Positions 33,643 to 43,489 of a DNA stretch of 64,000 nucleotides are shown piece after piece. Source of the DNA: Nocardiopsis sp. ATB16-24 (GTDB taxonomy: Bacteria > Actinomycetota > Actinomycetes > Streptosporangiales > Streptosporangiaceae); contig NZ_JASCXJ010000002.1 of assembly GCF_030271535.1 (NCBI RefSeq), forward strand, positions 186,001-250,000, in the 5' to 3' direction. Positions within the stretch are counted from its first letter, which is position 1. Every line of letters begins with the position of its first letter. The notes beneath the pieces are model-generated. The model did no database searches and had not been told where the DNA came from. It was given only the letters and a program-made list of their open reading frames with translations. The translations under genes were made by a program, and so were the position numbers.

Positions 33643-34653
33643 ATGCTCGTATACACCGCGCGCCGCTTCGCCGTGGCGATCCCAGTGCTCCTGGCGGCGT
33701 CGGTCCTCGTCTTCCTCATGGTGGACCTCAGCGGCGACCCGCTGTCGGATCTGCGCATGCAGCAGCCACCCCCCAGTCCTGAGACCATCGCAGCCGCCGA
33801 GGCCAGGTACTACCTCGACCGGTCGATCCCGGAACGGTACTGGCTGTGGATGACGGGCATCGGCGGCAACGGAGACATCGGCCTCCTCCAAGGCAAGTTC
33901 GGACCCTCGGTCCGCGGCGGCCCCTTCGACATCGGTGAGCAGTTGGCGTCGGGGATCTCGATCACCATCCGCCTGGTCTCCGCCGCGATCGTCATGGCCC
34001 TGGGCCTGGCCATCGTCTCCGGCGTCATCAGCGCCATGCGCCAGTACTCCAAGCTCGACTACACGCTCACCTTCATCGGCTTCCTCGCCCTGGCCATGCC
34101 CACCTTCTGGTTGGGCGCCCTGATCAGGGAGGGCGGCCTGTGGTTCAACAAGACCACGGACACGAGCTTCTTCTACACCATCGGCGCCAACTCGGCACGG
34201 GTGAGCAACATGACCGGCTGGGAGTACTTCCTGGACTCCGCCGGTCACCTCGTGCTGCCCACCGTCACCCTGATGCTGACCAGCTACGCCGCATGGAGCC
34301 GCTACCAACGCACCTCCATGTTGGAGGTGCTCAACAGTGACTACGTGCGCCTGGCCCGTGCCAAGGGCGTGCGCAACAGCGTGGTGGTGCGTCGGCACGC
34401 GCTGCGCACCGCGCTGATCCCGTTGGTCACGGTCGCGACGATCGGCATCGTCGGCATCCTCGAAGGCGTGGTCATCATCGAGACCATCTTCCAGTGGCGA
34501 GGTCTCGGATACTTCTTCATCGAGGCGGTCAAGGCCAAGGACACCTTCGCGCTGATGGCCTGGCTCATGTTGAGCGGCACCCTCGTCGTCCTCGCCAACC
34601 TCATCGCCGACGTTCTCTACGGCGTTCTCGACCCCAGGATCCGCTATGAGTGA
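33643..34653 (+). CDS. Peptide ABC transporter permease (DppB-like)
   Basis: 336 residues, ATG with AAGGA upstream. 'MLVYTARRFAVAIPVLLAAS' is the typical first helix of DppB/OppB permeases. A long extracytoplasmic segment follows, then 'SAAIVMALGLAIVSGVISA', 'FLALAMPTFWLGALI' and the EAA loop 'DYVRLARAKGVRNSVVVRRH'. It ends in 'DPRIRYE', also typical. It pairs with the DppC-like gene, which it overlaps by 8 nt. Confidence 0.92.
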   Translation: MLVYTARRFAVAIPVLLAASVLVFLMVDLSGDPLSDLRMQQPPPSPETIAAAEARYYLDRSIPERYWLWMTGIGGNGDIGLLQGKFGPSVRGGPFDIGEQLASGISITIRLVSAAIVMALGLAIVSGVISAMRQYSKLDYTLTFIGFLALAMPTFWLGALIREGGLWFNKTTDTSFFYTIGANSARVSNMTGWEYFLDSAGHLVLPTVTLMLTSYAAWSRYQRTSMLEVLNSDYVRLARAKGVRNSVVVRRHALRTALIPLVTVATIGIVGILEGVVIIETIFQWRGLGYFFIEAVKAKDTFALMAWLMLSGTLVVLANLIADVLYGVLDPRIRYE

Positions 34654-35584
34654 CCTCCACAACCGCCTGGTGAGCGCGGAGGCCGACAGGCCGGACCTCA
34701 CCGAGGAGAACGTCAACAAGGGCGAACAGCTGACCCAGATGCAGATGATCTGGCGGCGGTTCCGGCGGCACCGGGCCGCGATGGTCAGCCTCGTGCTGCT
34801 CCTCGTGATCGTCGCCTTCGCCTTCGTCGGCCCGCTCGTGTGGCCCTACGACCACACGGTCAGCCGGGACATCGCGGGGAACCTGTCACCGAGCCTGCAA
34901 CACCCCTTCGGCACCACCAAGCAGGGCAACGACGTGTTCGCGCAGACCATGCGCGGGGCTCAGCAGTCGTTGAAGGTCGCGCTCGTGGTCTCCATCGTGT
35001 CGACCACGATCGGTTCGATCTGGGGTGCCATCGCGGGTTACTACAGGGGCCGGATCGACGCGATCATGATGCGGATCGCCGACGTGTTCCTCATCATCCC
35101 GCTCATCGTGGCCGTGGCCGCCATCAGCGGCAACGTGCGCGGTGGCACCACCTGGTACGCGGTGGCGTTGATCATCTGCTTCTTCTCCTGGGCCACCATC
35201 GCCCGCGTGGTCCGCGGAGTGGTGCTCTCCCTACGGGAACAGGAGTTCATCGAGGCCGCCAGGGCGGCCGGGGCCAAGGTCACTCGGATCATCTTCCGCC
35301 ACCTGCTGCCCAACGCCGCGGGCCCGATCATCGTCGCGGCCACGCTGCTGGTCGCGTTGGCGGTCCTGACCGAGGCCTCGTTGTCCTTCATCGGGTTCGG
35401 CATCCAGCCCCCCGACATCTCACTCGGGAAGATGGTGGAGGGCGCCAGGACCGCGGCCTTCACCCGGCCCTGGCTGTTCTATCCGCCGGGTGTGTTGATC
35501 GTCCTGATCTGCCTGACGATCAACTTCATCGGTGACGGCCTGAGGGACGCACTCGACCCACGACAGACGATGGTGCGGCGATGA
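34646..35584 (+). CDS. Peptide ABC transporter permease (DppC-like)
   Basis: 312 residues. A hydrophilic N-terminal part is followed by 'RRFRRHRAAMVSLVLLLVIV', 'HPFGTTKQGNDVFAQTMRGA', the EAA loop 'EFIEAARAAGAKVTRIIFRH' and 'ALAVLTEASLSFIGFGIQPP', all hallmarks of DppC/OppC. Six membrane segments. It overlaps both neighbours by a few bases, so translation is coupled. Confidence 0.93.
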   Translation: MSDLHNRLVSAEADRPDLTEENVNKGEQLTQMQMIWRRFRRHRAAMVSLVLLLVIVAFAFVGPLVWPYDHTVSRDIAGNLSPSLQHPFGTTKQGNDVFAQTMRGAQQSLKVALVVSIVSTTIGSIWGAIAGYYRGRIDAIMMRIADVFLIIPLIVAVAAISGNVRGGTTWYAVALIICFFSWATIARVVRGVVLSLREQEFIEAARAAGAKVTRIIFRHLLPNAAGPIIVAATLLVALAVLTEASLSFIGFGIQPPDISLGKMVEGARTAAFTRPWLFYPPGVLIVLICLTINFIGDGLRDALDPRQTMVRR

Positions 35585-37758
35585 CCACGACGGAACACAA
35601 GAGCGAAGGCCCTGTCGCGGCCGACGACGAGATCGTCCTGGACGTCCAGGACCTCAATGTCACCTTCTCCTCCGAGGACGGCCCCCTCCAGGCCGTACGC
35701 GGCGTCTCCTACCAGGTGCGTCGGGGCGAGGCCCTGGGCATCGTCGGAGAGTCCGGCTCGGGCAAGTCGGTCACCTCGATGGCGATCATGGGCCTGCTGC
35801 CCAGGACCGCGAAGGTGTCCGGTTCGGCCCGCGTCCTGGACCAGGAGGTGATCGGGCTCAATGACGCCCAGATCAGCAAGGTACGGGGCAGGAGGATCGC
35901 GATGATCTTCCAGGACCCGCTGACCTCGCTGAACCCGGTGTACACGATCGGTTACCAGATCGTGGAGGCCATCCTCACCCACCGGAAGACGACCAAGCAG
36001 AAGGCCCGGGAGCGGGCGATCGAGCTGCTCGACAAGGTCGGTATCCCCAACCCCGAGCGGCGGGTCGACCAGTATCCGCACGAACTGTCGGGCGGTATGC
36101 GTCAGCGCGTGGTGATCGCCATCGCCATGGCCAACGACCCCGACATCATCATCGCCGACGAGCCGACCACCGCCCTGGACGTGACGGTCCAGGCACAGGT
36201 GCTGGAGGCCTTGGAGGCCGCGCGCAAGGAAACGGGTGCGGCCCTGGTGCTCATCACCCACGACCTCGGGGTCGTGGCCGGGCACGTGGACCGTGTCGCC
36301 GTGATGTACGCCGGACGCCTGGTGGAGACCGGCACGGTGGAGGACGTGTTCTACCGTCCGCGTATGCCCTACGCGCTGGGTCTGCTGGGTTCGCTGCCGC
36401 GTATGGACGAGGAGAGGGGCGCACGGCTCACCCCCATCAAGGGCACGCCGCCGTCCCTGCTCAACCTGCCCCAGGGGTGCCCGTTCGCCCCTCGCTGCCC
36501 GATGGTCCAGGACGTCTGTCTCTCCGAGGCGCCGGTGCTCACAGCGCCGGAGGACGCCGAGGAGCGGCACGAGGACCCCCTGGCACGGCACCTGGCCGCC
36601 TGCCACTTCAGCGACCAGTTGGCCGGAGCGCGTCCGCAGGACCTCTTCCAGGCGACCGAGCTGCGCGGCTCCGGACCGGAGGCCGTGGCCGAGGAGGAAA
36701 AGGACGCGGAGGCCGGTTCCGGAGCGGAGCAGGAGGGTGACTCCGCCTCCTCCGAGATCCTGTTGTCCGCCACCGACCTGGTCAAGCACTTCCCGATCCG
36801 CTCCAAGGGCATCCTCAGGCGCAAGGTCGGCGAGGTCCAGGCGGTCTCGGGGATCGATCTGGAACTGCGTGAACACGAGACCCTCGCACTCGTGGGGGAG
36901 TCGGGTTGTGGCAAGTCCACCACCGCACGTCTGCTCCTCCAGCTGATCAAGCAGACCTCCGGTGACGTGCGGTACAAGGGCAAGCCGCTGCACACGCTCT
37001 CGGAGGCCCAGATGCGGCCGCTGCGACGTGACCTCCAGTTGGTCTTCCAGGACCCGTTCGCCTCCCTGGACCCGCGGATGACGGTCTGGGACATCATCGC
37101 CGAGCCCATGCAGATCCATGGGCGCGGCAAGGAGGCCAAGCAACGGGTCGGGGAACTGCTGGACCTGGTGGGCCTCAACCCCGAGCACGGCTCGCGCTAC
37201 CCGCACGAGTTCTCGGGCGGCCAGCGGCAGCGCATCGGTGTGGCCCGTGCGCTGGCGCTCAACCCCAAGGTGCTCATCCTGGACGAGCCGGTCTCGGCAC
37301 TGGACGTGTCCATCCAGGCGGGCGTGATCAACCTGCTGGAGGACCTCCAGGACGAGCTGGGCCTGTCGTACCTGTTCGTCTCGCACGACCTGTCGGTGGT
37401 CAAGCACATCGCCGACCGGGTGGCCGTGATGTACCTCGGCAAGATCGTGGAGACGGGGACGACCGAGCAGCTGTTCAGCGCGCCCGCCCACCCCTACACG
37501 CAGGCGCTGATCTCGGCGATCCCGCTGCCGGACCCGGTCAAGGAGCGGACCCGGGAGCGGATCGTGGTCACCGGTGACGTGCCCAACCCGGCCAACCCGC
37601 CCTCGGGATGCCGGTTCCGCACCCGGTGCCCGAAGTTCGCCGGAGAGCTGTCGGAGACCGAGCGCCTCAAGTGCGTGGAGGAACCGCCCGTGTTGCTGGA
37701 CCGGGGAACCGGCCACCAGGACGCGTGTCACTACTCCAAGGCCGTCGAGCTGATCTGA
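35581..37758 (+). CDS. Peptide ABC transporter, fused double ATPase (DppD-DppF in one chain)
   Basis: 725 residues with two complete ABC modules. Module 1 (about 15-330): Walker A 'GESGSGKSVTSMAI', signature 'LSGGMRQRVVIAIAMA', Walker B 'IIIADEPTTALD', and the oligopeptide-type C-terminal 'GCPFAPRCP' motif. Module 2 (about 395-725): 'GESGCGKSTTARLL', 'FSGGQRQRIGVARALA', 'VLILDEPVSALD' and a second Cys-rich 'GCRFRTRCP'. The acidic linker at about 355-392 joins them. Most systems encode DppD and DppF separately, but fusions are known. The ATG overlaps the permease stop. Confidence 0.94.
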   Translation: MTTTEHKSEGPVAADDEIVLDVQDLNVTFSSEDGPLQAVRGVSYQVRRGEALGIVGESGSGKSVTSMAIMGLLPRTAKVSGSARVLDQEVIGLNDAQISKVRGRRIAMIFQDPLTSLNPVYTIGYQIVEAILTHRKTTKQKARERAIELLDKVGIPNPERRVDQYPHELSGGMRQRVVIAIAMANDPDIIIADEPTTALDVTVQAQVLEALEAARKETGAALVLITHDLGVVAGHVDRVAVMYAGRLVETGTVEDVFYRPRMPYALGLLGSLPRMDEERGARLTPIKGTPPSLLNLPQGCPFAPRCPMVQDVCLSEAPVLTAPEDAEERHEDPLARHLAACHFSDQLAGARPQDLFQATELRGSGPEAVAEEEKDAEAGSGAEQEGDSASSEILLSATDLVKHFPIRSKGILRRKVGEVQAVSGIDLELREHETLALVGESGCGKSTTARLLLQLIKQTSGDVRYKGKPLHTLSEAQMRPLRRDLQLVFQDPFASLDPRMTVWDIIAEPMQIHGRGKEAKQRVGELLDLVGLNPEHGSRYPHEFSGGQRQRIGVARALALNPKVLILDEPVSALDVSIQAGVINLLEDLQDELGLSYLFVSHDLSVVKHIADRVAVMYLGKIVETGTTEQLFSAPAHPYTQALISAIPLPDPVKERTRERIVVTGDVPNPANPPSGCRFRTRCPKFAGELSETERLKCVEEPPVLLDRGTGHQDACHYSKAVELI

Positions 37759-37777
37759 CGATCGGCGGCGGTGCGGC

Positions 37778-37817
37778 CGGCGGGCCGGTACGGGATCGTC
37801 CCCGGACCGGCCCGCCG
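37778..37817. terminator. Terminator of peptide ABC operon
   Basis: CGGCGGGCCGGT (37778-37789) is complementary to ACCGGCCCGCCG (37806-37817); 20 nt after the double ATPase stop. Confidence 0.85.
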
Positions 37818-37979
37818 TCGTATGCGGACGACCGGAACGGACTTCGGCCGGTTTCTTCTCAGAACGGATCTTTGCGAAAACCTTCGCGAGGACCCACGGG
37901 AAGGGTCCTGGACCGGTGAACCGGGCACGCGTTAACGTTCGGTGCCCTTTCCCGTCCGTGAACGGTAGGAGACGCAGAG

Positions 37980-39653
37980 TTGAGAACCCCCGCCTTTCCC
38001 TGGAGACCCGCGCCCGGAACACATCACCGTACGCCACAGGGAAGTCACCGTACGCCCACGCGCTTCGGAGGCCGTCGCGGCACCGTGTGGACGGCCGCCG
38101 CCCTGCTCGCGGCGGTTCCGCTCGTTCCACTGGTGCCACTGGAGGCGCCCCCGGCCCACGCGGATCCGGTCGTCGCGGAGGAGCGACGGGACGATCTGCG
38201 GCAGGACCTCGACGCCATCCTCGACACCCCGGCCCTGAAGGGCGCGGTGTCCGGTGTGGTCGTCACCGACCCCGACACGGGGGAGACGCTGTACTCGCGT
38301 GACGGCGGAGAGCGGTTGCTGCCCGCGTCCAACATGAAGCTGTTCACCGCGGCCGCGGCGCTGGAGGTCCTGGGCGTCGACCACACCTTCTCCACCGAGG
38401 TGGTCGTGGAGGGCAGGCCCGGGAACAGACGCTCGGTGGAGGACCTGTACCTGGTGGGCGGGGGCGACCCGACACTGTCGGCGGAGGACCTGGACGCGCT
38501 GGCCGCCGACGTGGCCGCCTCCGGCGTCAAGATGGTGCGGGGCGACGTGTACGCCGACGACACCTGGTTCGACTCCGAGCGCCTCGTGGACGACTGGTGG
38601 CCCGAGGACGAACCCTACGCCTACTCCGCGCAGATCTCCGCCCTGACGGTCGCGCACGGAGACCGCCACGACACCGGGGTCACGGAGGTCACCGTGTCCC
38701 CGACCTCCGCGGGACGACCCGCCAGGGTGGACCTCGGTGTGGCCGAGGGTTACGCCGAACTGGACAACCGGGCCGTCACCGGCTCCGCCGGCAGCGGCAA
38801 CACCCTGGTCATCGACCGCCCCGTGGGCACCAACACCATCACGGTCACGGGGTCCATCCCGCAGGGCGGCGCTCCGGTGACCGTGCTGCGTACCGTGGAC
38901 GAACCCGCCGGGCTGGCCGCGCACCTGTTCGAACAGGCCCTGGAGCGACACGGGATCACCGTCACGGGTGGCACGGAGGCCGGCACCGCTCCCGAAGGAC
39001 GGTTCGGCACCAGGGTCCTGGCCGACCACGAGTCCCCGACGTTGGGGGAGATCCTCGTTCCGTTCATGAAGTTCAGCAACAACGGGCACGCCGAGATGCT
39101 CGTCAAGAGCATCGGCCGGGAGGTCGCCGACGAGGGCTCCTGGGAGGCGGGGCTCGCCGGAGTGGAGAGCGCCCTGGTGGGGTTGGGCGTGGACACCTCC
39201 GACCTGGTCCTCAACGACGGTTCGGGGCTGTCCCGGGGCAATCTGGTCACCGCCGACACGATCATCGACCTGATCCAGCGTTCGCGTGAGGCGTCGTGGC
39301 GGGAGACCTGGAGCGCCTCCCTGCCGGTGGCGGGGGTGGCGGACCCGTTCGTGGGCGGCACCCTGAGGCTTCGGATGGGCGGGACCGCCGCCGAGGGCGT
39401 CGCCCTGGCCAAGACCGGCACCATGACCGGGGTCAGCGCCCTGTCGGGGTACGTGCCCGGCCCCGACGGCGGCGGACTGGTGTTCAGCGTCGTCAACAAC
39501 GGCCACAGCGGTCCGGCGCCCACCGGGGTCCAGGACGCGGTCGTGGTGAGGTTGGCCGAGTACCTGGGACATCGGGCGCCCTCGGGGGTGAGGCCGCGGA
39601 GCGCGCCCCACACCGGCGGTGAGCTGGAGTGCTCCTGGGAACTGACCTGCTGA
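37980..39653 (+). CDS. dacB: D-alanyl-D-alanine carboxypeptidase/endopeptidase (PBP4, peptidase S13)
   Basis: 557 residues from a TTG start with AGGAGA 7 nt upstream. A signal/anchor segment 'WTAAALLAAVPLVPLVPL' is followed by the penicillin-binding fold: catalytic Ser117 and Lys120 in 'LLPASNMKLF', Ser366-Asn-Asn in 'KFSNNGHAE' and Lys478-Thr-Gly in 'LAKTGTMTG'. The long insertion between the first and second motifs is normal for S13 enzymes. It trims the terminal D-Ala or cuts cross-links in peptidoglycan outside the membrane. It is monocistronic. Confidence 0.94.
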   Translation: MRTPAFPWRPAPGTHHRTPQGSHRTPTRFGGRRGTVWTAAALLAAVPLVPLVPLEAPPAHADPVVAEERRDDLRQDLDAILDTPALKGAVSGVVVTDPDTGETLYSRDGGERLLPASNMKLFTAAAALEVLGVDHTFSTEVVVEGRPGNRRSVEDLYLVGGGDPTLSAEDLDALAADVAASGVKMVRGDVYADDTWFDSERLVDDWWPEDEPYAYSAQISALTVAHGDRHDTGVTEVTVSPTSAGRPARVDLGVAEGYAELDNRAVTGSAGSGNTLVIDRPVGTNTITVTGSIPQGGAPVTVLRTVDEPAGLAAHLFEQALERHGITVTGGTEAGTAPEGRFGTRVLADHESPTLGEILVPFMKFSNNGHAEMLVKSIGREVADEGSWEAGLAGVESALVGLGVDTSDLVLNDGSGLSRGNLVTADTIIDLIQRSREASWRETWSASLPVAGVADPFVGGTLRLRMGGTAAEGVALAKTGTMTGVSALSGYVPGPDGGGLVFSVVNNGHSGPAPTGVQDAVVVRLAEYLGHRAPSGVRPRSAPHTGGELECSWELTC

Positions 39654-39688
39654 CGCGCCGGGCGCGTGACCGGACGGATCATTGATCC

Positions 39689-39717
39689 CGGGCCGTGGGG
39701 GCCCCTCCCACGGCCCG
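39689..39717. terminator. Terminator of dacB
   Basis: CGGGCCGTGGG (39689-39699) pairs with CCCACGGCCCG (39707-39717) over a 7-nt loop, between convergent dacB and the SMR gene. Confidence 0.85.
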
Positions 39718-39932
39718 TCGGTTCCTCGGGCCGGGGCCCTACCGGGAACGTCGGCCGAGGAAGGCCGGAAGGCGGGTCTGCCCGTGGGCGCCCTCGGAGG
39801 CGCCGAACTCGGGTGCGGTGACCAGTCCCCTCTCACCCGGGAGTCCACCGCCCTGATCGGGGCTCCACCCGCCCGCCACGCCTCGTGTGCGGAGTCGGTG
39901 GACTGAAGGGGCGGAGGTCTTCGCGCCGGCCG

Positions 39933-40256
39933 TCAACGCTGACCGCCCATCTCCAGGGCCATCACCCCGGCGATGATCATGGCGATCCCGCCCACCTGGA
40001 CCCAGGTGAGCGTCTCCCCGAGGAACACGGTGCCGATCATGGCGACCAGGGCGATGCCCACCGCCGCCCACACCCCGTAGGCCACCCCGAGGTTCATGCC
40101 CCGGGTGAGGGCCTGGCTGAGCATGAAGAAGGCTCCGACGTACCCCACCACCACGACGACCGAGGGCGCCGGCCGGGTGAACCCCTCAGAGAACTTGAGG
40201 GACGTGGTGGCGATCACCTCGGCGATGATCGCTCCGGCCAGCCAGAGCCACGGCAT
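39933..40256 (-). CDS. SMR family multidrug efflux / guanidinium exporter-like protein
   Basis: 107 residues, four membrane helices. The essential Glu in the first helix is present ('AGAIIAEVIATTSLKFSEGF'), as are 'GYVGAFFMLSQAL' and 'AYGVWAAVGIALVAMIGTVF'. Length and residues fit EmrE/QacC-type drug-proton antiporters, which work as antiparallel dimers. Only one SMR gene is present, so a self-pairing dimer is expected. The substrate class (drug or guanidinium) is not decided here. Confidence 0.92.
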   Translation of the reverse strand: MPWLWLAGAIIAEVIATTSLKFSEGFTRPAPSVVVVVGYVGAFFMLSQALTRGMNLGVAYGVWAAVGIALVAMIGTVFLGETLTWVQVGGIAMIIAGVMALEMGGQR

Positions 40257-40691
40257 GAGATTCAGTCCCCCGGAGAGAAGTCTGTGCGATCGACCGCGTG
40301 CCCGTGCGAGGCGATCGGAACGTCGTACCAGACTAATGGGCCGGTGGAAGGCCGCACGCGAGGCCGCGTCCCCGCACAGCCGGTGCCCGTGCCCCGGTCA
40401 CCCGACACCGGGACGGCGGTCCCGGGGCCGTGCGGAACGGGGCGGGGAGCCGCCACCGCACGGGACCTTTGCTCCCCTCGGGGCGCGGGGACGGCTCGGG
40501 TGGAAAACCCCCACCCGGGGGTGTCGACCGATCCTCCCGGGTTGTATCGTCGGCGCTTCCGGCGTCTTCGTCCTCAGCCGCCGGGGTGACGACCACTCCA
40601 TTCCGATGCATAAGTTTTCTGAACCTTTTTGGTTTATATGCGTCTTACTTACAGCAGACGGCGTTCGAGGCATGACATGGAGGTACCAGAC
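40257..40691. other. Intergenic with AT-rich L,D-transpeptidase promoter
   Basis: 435 nt between divergent genes. The right ~90 nt (about 40600-40660) are AT-rich and most likely hold the promoter of the L,D-transpeptidase gene. I see no gene or RNA element. Confidence 0.5.
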
Positions 40692-41993
40692 GTGACGGGC
40701 ACAACACCCCGGGTGGCGATGCGCCGGTTCGGCATCGGACTGGCCGCACTGGTGCTGACCGCCACCGCCTGCACGTCAGGAGAGGCCGAGACGCAGAGCG
40801 GCGGTTCGGACTCGGCCGAGGCCGAACCGGCGGAGTTGGTGATCACCCCAGAGGACGGCGCCGCGGAGGTCGCCCCCGACTCGCCGATCCGTGTCGCGGC
40901 GGAGAACGGCGTCATCACCGACGTCAGGGTGGACCAGGTCGTCGTCACCGAGGCCTCCCTCACCGAGGGAGAGGAGGAGGACCCCTCCCTCTACGAGATG
41001 AGCGGCACCCTCAACGGTGACGGCACCGAGTGGGTCAGCGACTGGAACCTGCGCCCCGGCTCGGACGTCGTGGTCACCGCCACCGCCGAGAACGACGCCG
41101 GTGAGCAGACCGAACTGGTCCACGAGTTCACCACTTTGGAGGCCGTCCCCGGCCGACGCCTGGAGTTGGCCTCCAACTTCCCCGTCACGGGCGACACCGT
41201 CGGCGTGGGCATGCCGATCGTCATCAACTTCGACCTTCCGGTCACCAACAAGGCCCGGGTCGAGAACTCCATGGAGGTCGTCTCCGAGCAGGAGGTCCAG
41301 GGCGCCTGGAACTGGATCAACGACCAGACCGCGGTCTTTCGCCCCGAAACGTACTGGGACCCCTACCAGTCCGTCAGCGTCGACCTGAACCTGGCCGGTG
41401 TCGAGGCCTCCGAGGGGGTGTACGGCGTGAAGAACCACCGGATCGACTTCGAGGTCGGCCGGGAGTTGATCGCGACCATGCACGTGCCCGACCACGAGAT
41501 GGTCATCACCGTGGACGGCGAGCACGAACGCACCATCGAGGTCAGCAACGGCAAGGCCTCCCGCCACTTCGACACCACCACCAGCGGCGTCCACGTCCTG
41601 ATGGAGCGCTACGAGCAGATCACCATGGACTCCACCACCGTGGGCATCCCCGAGGACGACCCGGGCGCCTACAACGTGGACGTGCAGTACGCGGTCCGCA
41701 CCTCCAACAGCGGCGAGTTCGTGCACGAGGCCTCCTACAACGGCAGCATCGGTTCGGCCAACACCTCCAACGGCTGCACCAACCTGCGGATGGACGACGC
41801 CCGCTGGTTCTTCGAGAACACCCTGATGGGCGACATCCTGGACACCACCGGCACCGACCGTGAGTTCGAGTGGGACAACGGCTGGGGCTTTTGGCAGAAG
41901 TCCTGGGACGAGTGGCTGGCCGACAGCGCCACCGGTGAGCCTCAGGTCACCGACGGCTCCGGCACCCCCGGCTCCGTCCACGGCGAGCAGTAG
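40692..41993 (+). CDS. L,D-transpeptidase lipoprotein (YkuD domain)
   Basis: 433 residues from GTG 40692. An ATG at 40677 is possible, but the sequence around it (ATGGAGGTACCAGAC) supplies the SD for the GTG. The lipobox 'LTATACTSG' gives a membrane-anchored lipoprotein. Two Ig-like domains (about 45-255) precede the YkuD catalytic domain, as in mycobacterial LdtMt2. The catalytic Cys362 is in 'SANTSNGCTNLRMDDARWFF'. The more usual SHGC becomes SNGC here. The enzyme makes 3-3 cross-links in peptidoglycan and is a carbapenem target. Confidence 0.92.
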   Translation: MTGTTPRVAMRRFGIGLAALVLTATACTSGEAETQSGGSDSAEAEPAELVITPEDGAAEVAPDSPIRVAAENGVITDVRVDQVVVTEASLTEGEEEDPSLYEMSGTLNGDGTEWVSDWNLRPGSDVVVTATAENDAGEQTELVHEFTTLEAVPGRRLELASNFPVTGDTVGVGMPIVINFDLPVTNKARVENSMEVVSEQEVQGAWNWINDQTAVFRPETYWDPYQSVSVDLNLAGVEASEGVYGVKNHRIDFEVGRELIATMHVPDHEMVITVDGEHERTIEVSNGKASRHFDTTTSGVHVLMERYEQITMDSTTVGIPEDDPGAYNVDVQYAVRTSNSGEFVHEASYNGSIGSANTSNGCTNLRMDDARWFFENTLMGDILDTTGTDREFEWDNGWGFWQKSWDEWLADSATGEPQVTDGSGTPGSVHGEQ

Positions 41994-42014
41994 CCGACGA
42001 GCGTCGCGCGAACG

Positions 42015-42048
42015 CGAGGGGCGGTGGGGTGCACCCCACCGCCCCTCG
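42015..42048. terminator. Bidirectional terminator, L,D-transpeptidase and TetR
   Basis: A perfect 34-bp palindrome centred on GTGCAC; arms CGAGGGGCGGTGGGGTG and complement. It lies between convergent genes. Confidence 0.9.
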
Positions 42049-42088
42049 TCGTCCTCGCCTCCGGCACTCCCGAGGGAAGGACCTTCGC

Positions 42089-42739
42089 TCAGTCCCGCCG
42101 GGACAGCCGGGCCACGACGGCGTCTATCACCAGTTCGGTCACGGCCGCCATGTCGACGGCCTCGGAGTCCAGCAGCCACTGCACCTGGAGACCGTCCATC
42201 ACGGCGATGATCGCCGTGGCCGCCGCCCGCGCCGGGGTGTGTCCGTCCGGTCCGGGTGTGCCCGCCTCCTCGCGGTGCCCCGGTCCGAGCCGCTCCAACA
42301 CGGCCTCCTCGATCTGCCCGCGCAGCACCGTGTAGCGGTCGCGGAACCACTCCTGGGCCGGATGGTCGTCGGTGGCGCTCTCCGCGGACAGCACCGTGTA
42401 CAGCCGGGTGGCGCCGGGACGGGAGGCGTTGCGCTCGGCGGTGGTCACCAGGTGGTCCAGCATCCGACCGCCGGACGGCGCGGGCTCGTCGTCGTCGCGA
42501 AGTTCCAGGACCGCGGTGAGCAGGTCGGTCTTGGATCCGAAGTGGTGCAGGACCCCCGCCGGGGTGATGTCGAGCATCGCCGCGATGTCGGCCAGGGAGG
42601 TGTTGTGGAATCCCTGGGAGGCGAAGGCGTCGGCTGCCGTGCGCAGGATCTGTTCGCGTCGGTTCGCCCGCCTGCGTGGTGTCGGGGCCTCGGTACCGGG
42701 CGAGGGTCGGGCGTGGGGATCGGGGGGTGTCTGGCTCAT
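42089..42739 (-). CDS. TetR family transcriptional regulator
   Basis: 216 residues. The N-terminal helix-turn-helix 'NRREQILRTAADAFASQGFH' followed by 'NTSLADIAAMLDITPAGVLHH' and 'FGSKTDLLTAVLE' is classical TetR. The C-terminal ligand domain ends 'AVTELVIDAVVARLSRR' and has the pattern of TetR_C regulators of MFS pumps or lipid genes. The palindromes just upstream (42833-42856) are probable autoregulatory sites. No obvious target gene is divergent from it. Confidence 0.92.
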   Translation of the reverse strand: MSQTPPDPHARPSPGTEAPTPRRRANRREQILRTAADAFASQGFHNTSLADIAAMLDITPAGVLHHFGSKTDLLTAVLELRDDDEPAPSGGRMLDHLVTTAERNASRPGATRLYTVLSAESATDDHPAQEWFRDRYTVLRGQIEEAVLERLGPGHREEAGTPGPDGHTPARAAATAIIAVMDGLQVQWLLDSEAVDMAAVTELVIDAVVARLSRRD

Positions 42740-43489
42740 GCTGGCGCTCGCTTCCTGTGCCCGGGAGGGGCACCTCGGTCCCGTGGCCGGGGGTTCTCGG
42801 GGACCCGGTGTCCACGGTATCGGGGTTCCCGGTAAGCATGCTTAATGAGCGTTAAGTAAGCGGTGTCCCGGCTCGACGGACGGACCTCCCGGGGGCGCGG
42901 GGCCCATGACCCCGGACCCTCGCTTCCGGGACGCCCGGCTCCGGACCGAGACGAGGTGCGCCTGTTCGCCCGGTCGCGCGAGATGGGTTCCGCCCGGGAA
43001 CTCCTCGGCCGAACCGTCGCCGATCATCGGAGCCGGGGACCACGCCCTCCCGCGGGATCCGCTGCGACGAGGTCGTCGACGGCAAGACGGTCCCTCTTGC
43101 GCGTCCGGCGGCCAGTACGGGCGGACTCCCGGCCACGACGCCCTCCCCGTCGTCGCGCGGGAGGACGAACGTGTCCTCCCGCGCGTGGTCGGTTCGCGGG
43201 GACATGTTCCGCTCCGCGACGAGAACGGTCTGCCGCCTCCGGGTCTTGGAAGGCGTGCGCCGCGCCGGCGCCGTCGATCTCCGCACGGCCGTCATGGTCA
43301 ACGCCGGTGCTCGGCGCACGCGCGGGCCGTCACATGGCGCGGGCTCACCCCGAGTGCCGGGGAACCTACCGCCTCGTGGTCGGATCATCCGGTCGTGGCA
43401 TCGCGCGTCGGCTCTTCGCCGAGGCGCGTCGATCCCGACCCGGGTTCCTCGGGGCGCGTCGGGCGGCCGGCACCGGCCGCCACCCCGTC
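42740..43489. other. Intergenic, 750 nt, no supportable gene
   Basis: Apart from the TetR operator at its left end, this region has only long random open frames typical of GC-rich DNA; none shows a family motif, codon-position bias or SD. It may hold decayed sequence. Confidence 0.5.
42833..42856. promoter_or_regulatory. Probable TetR operator (two palindromes)
   Basis: TAAGCATGCTTA (42833-42844) is a perfect 12-bp palindrome and is followed by CTTAA-TGAGCG-TTAAG (42841-42856), sharing bases with it. It lies about 95-115 nt before the TetR start and is AT-rich against its surroundings. Confidence 0.65.

Noticed and set aside
35479..38139. Long minus-strand frame opposite the fused ATPase gene
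   Set aside because: Shadow of the ATPase gene; all conserved ABC motifs are on the plus strand.
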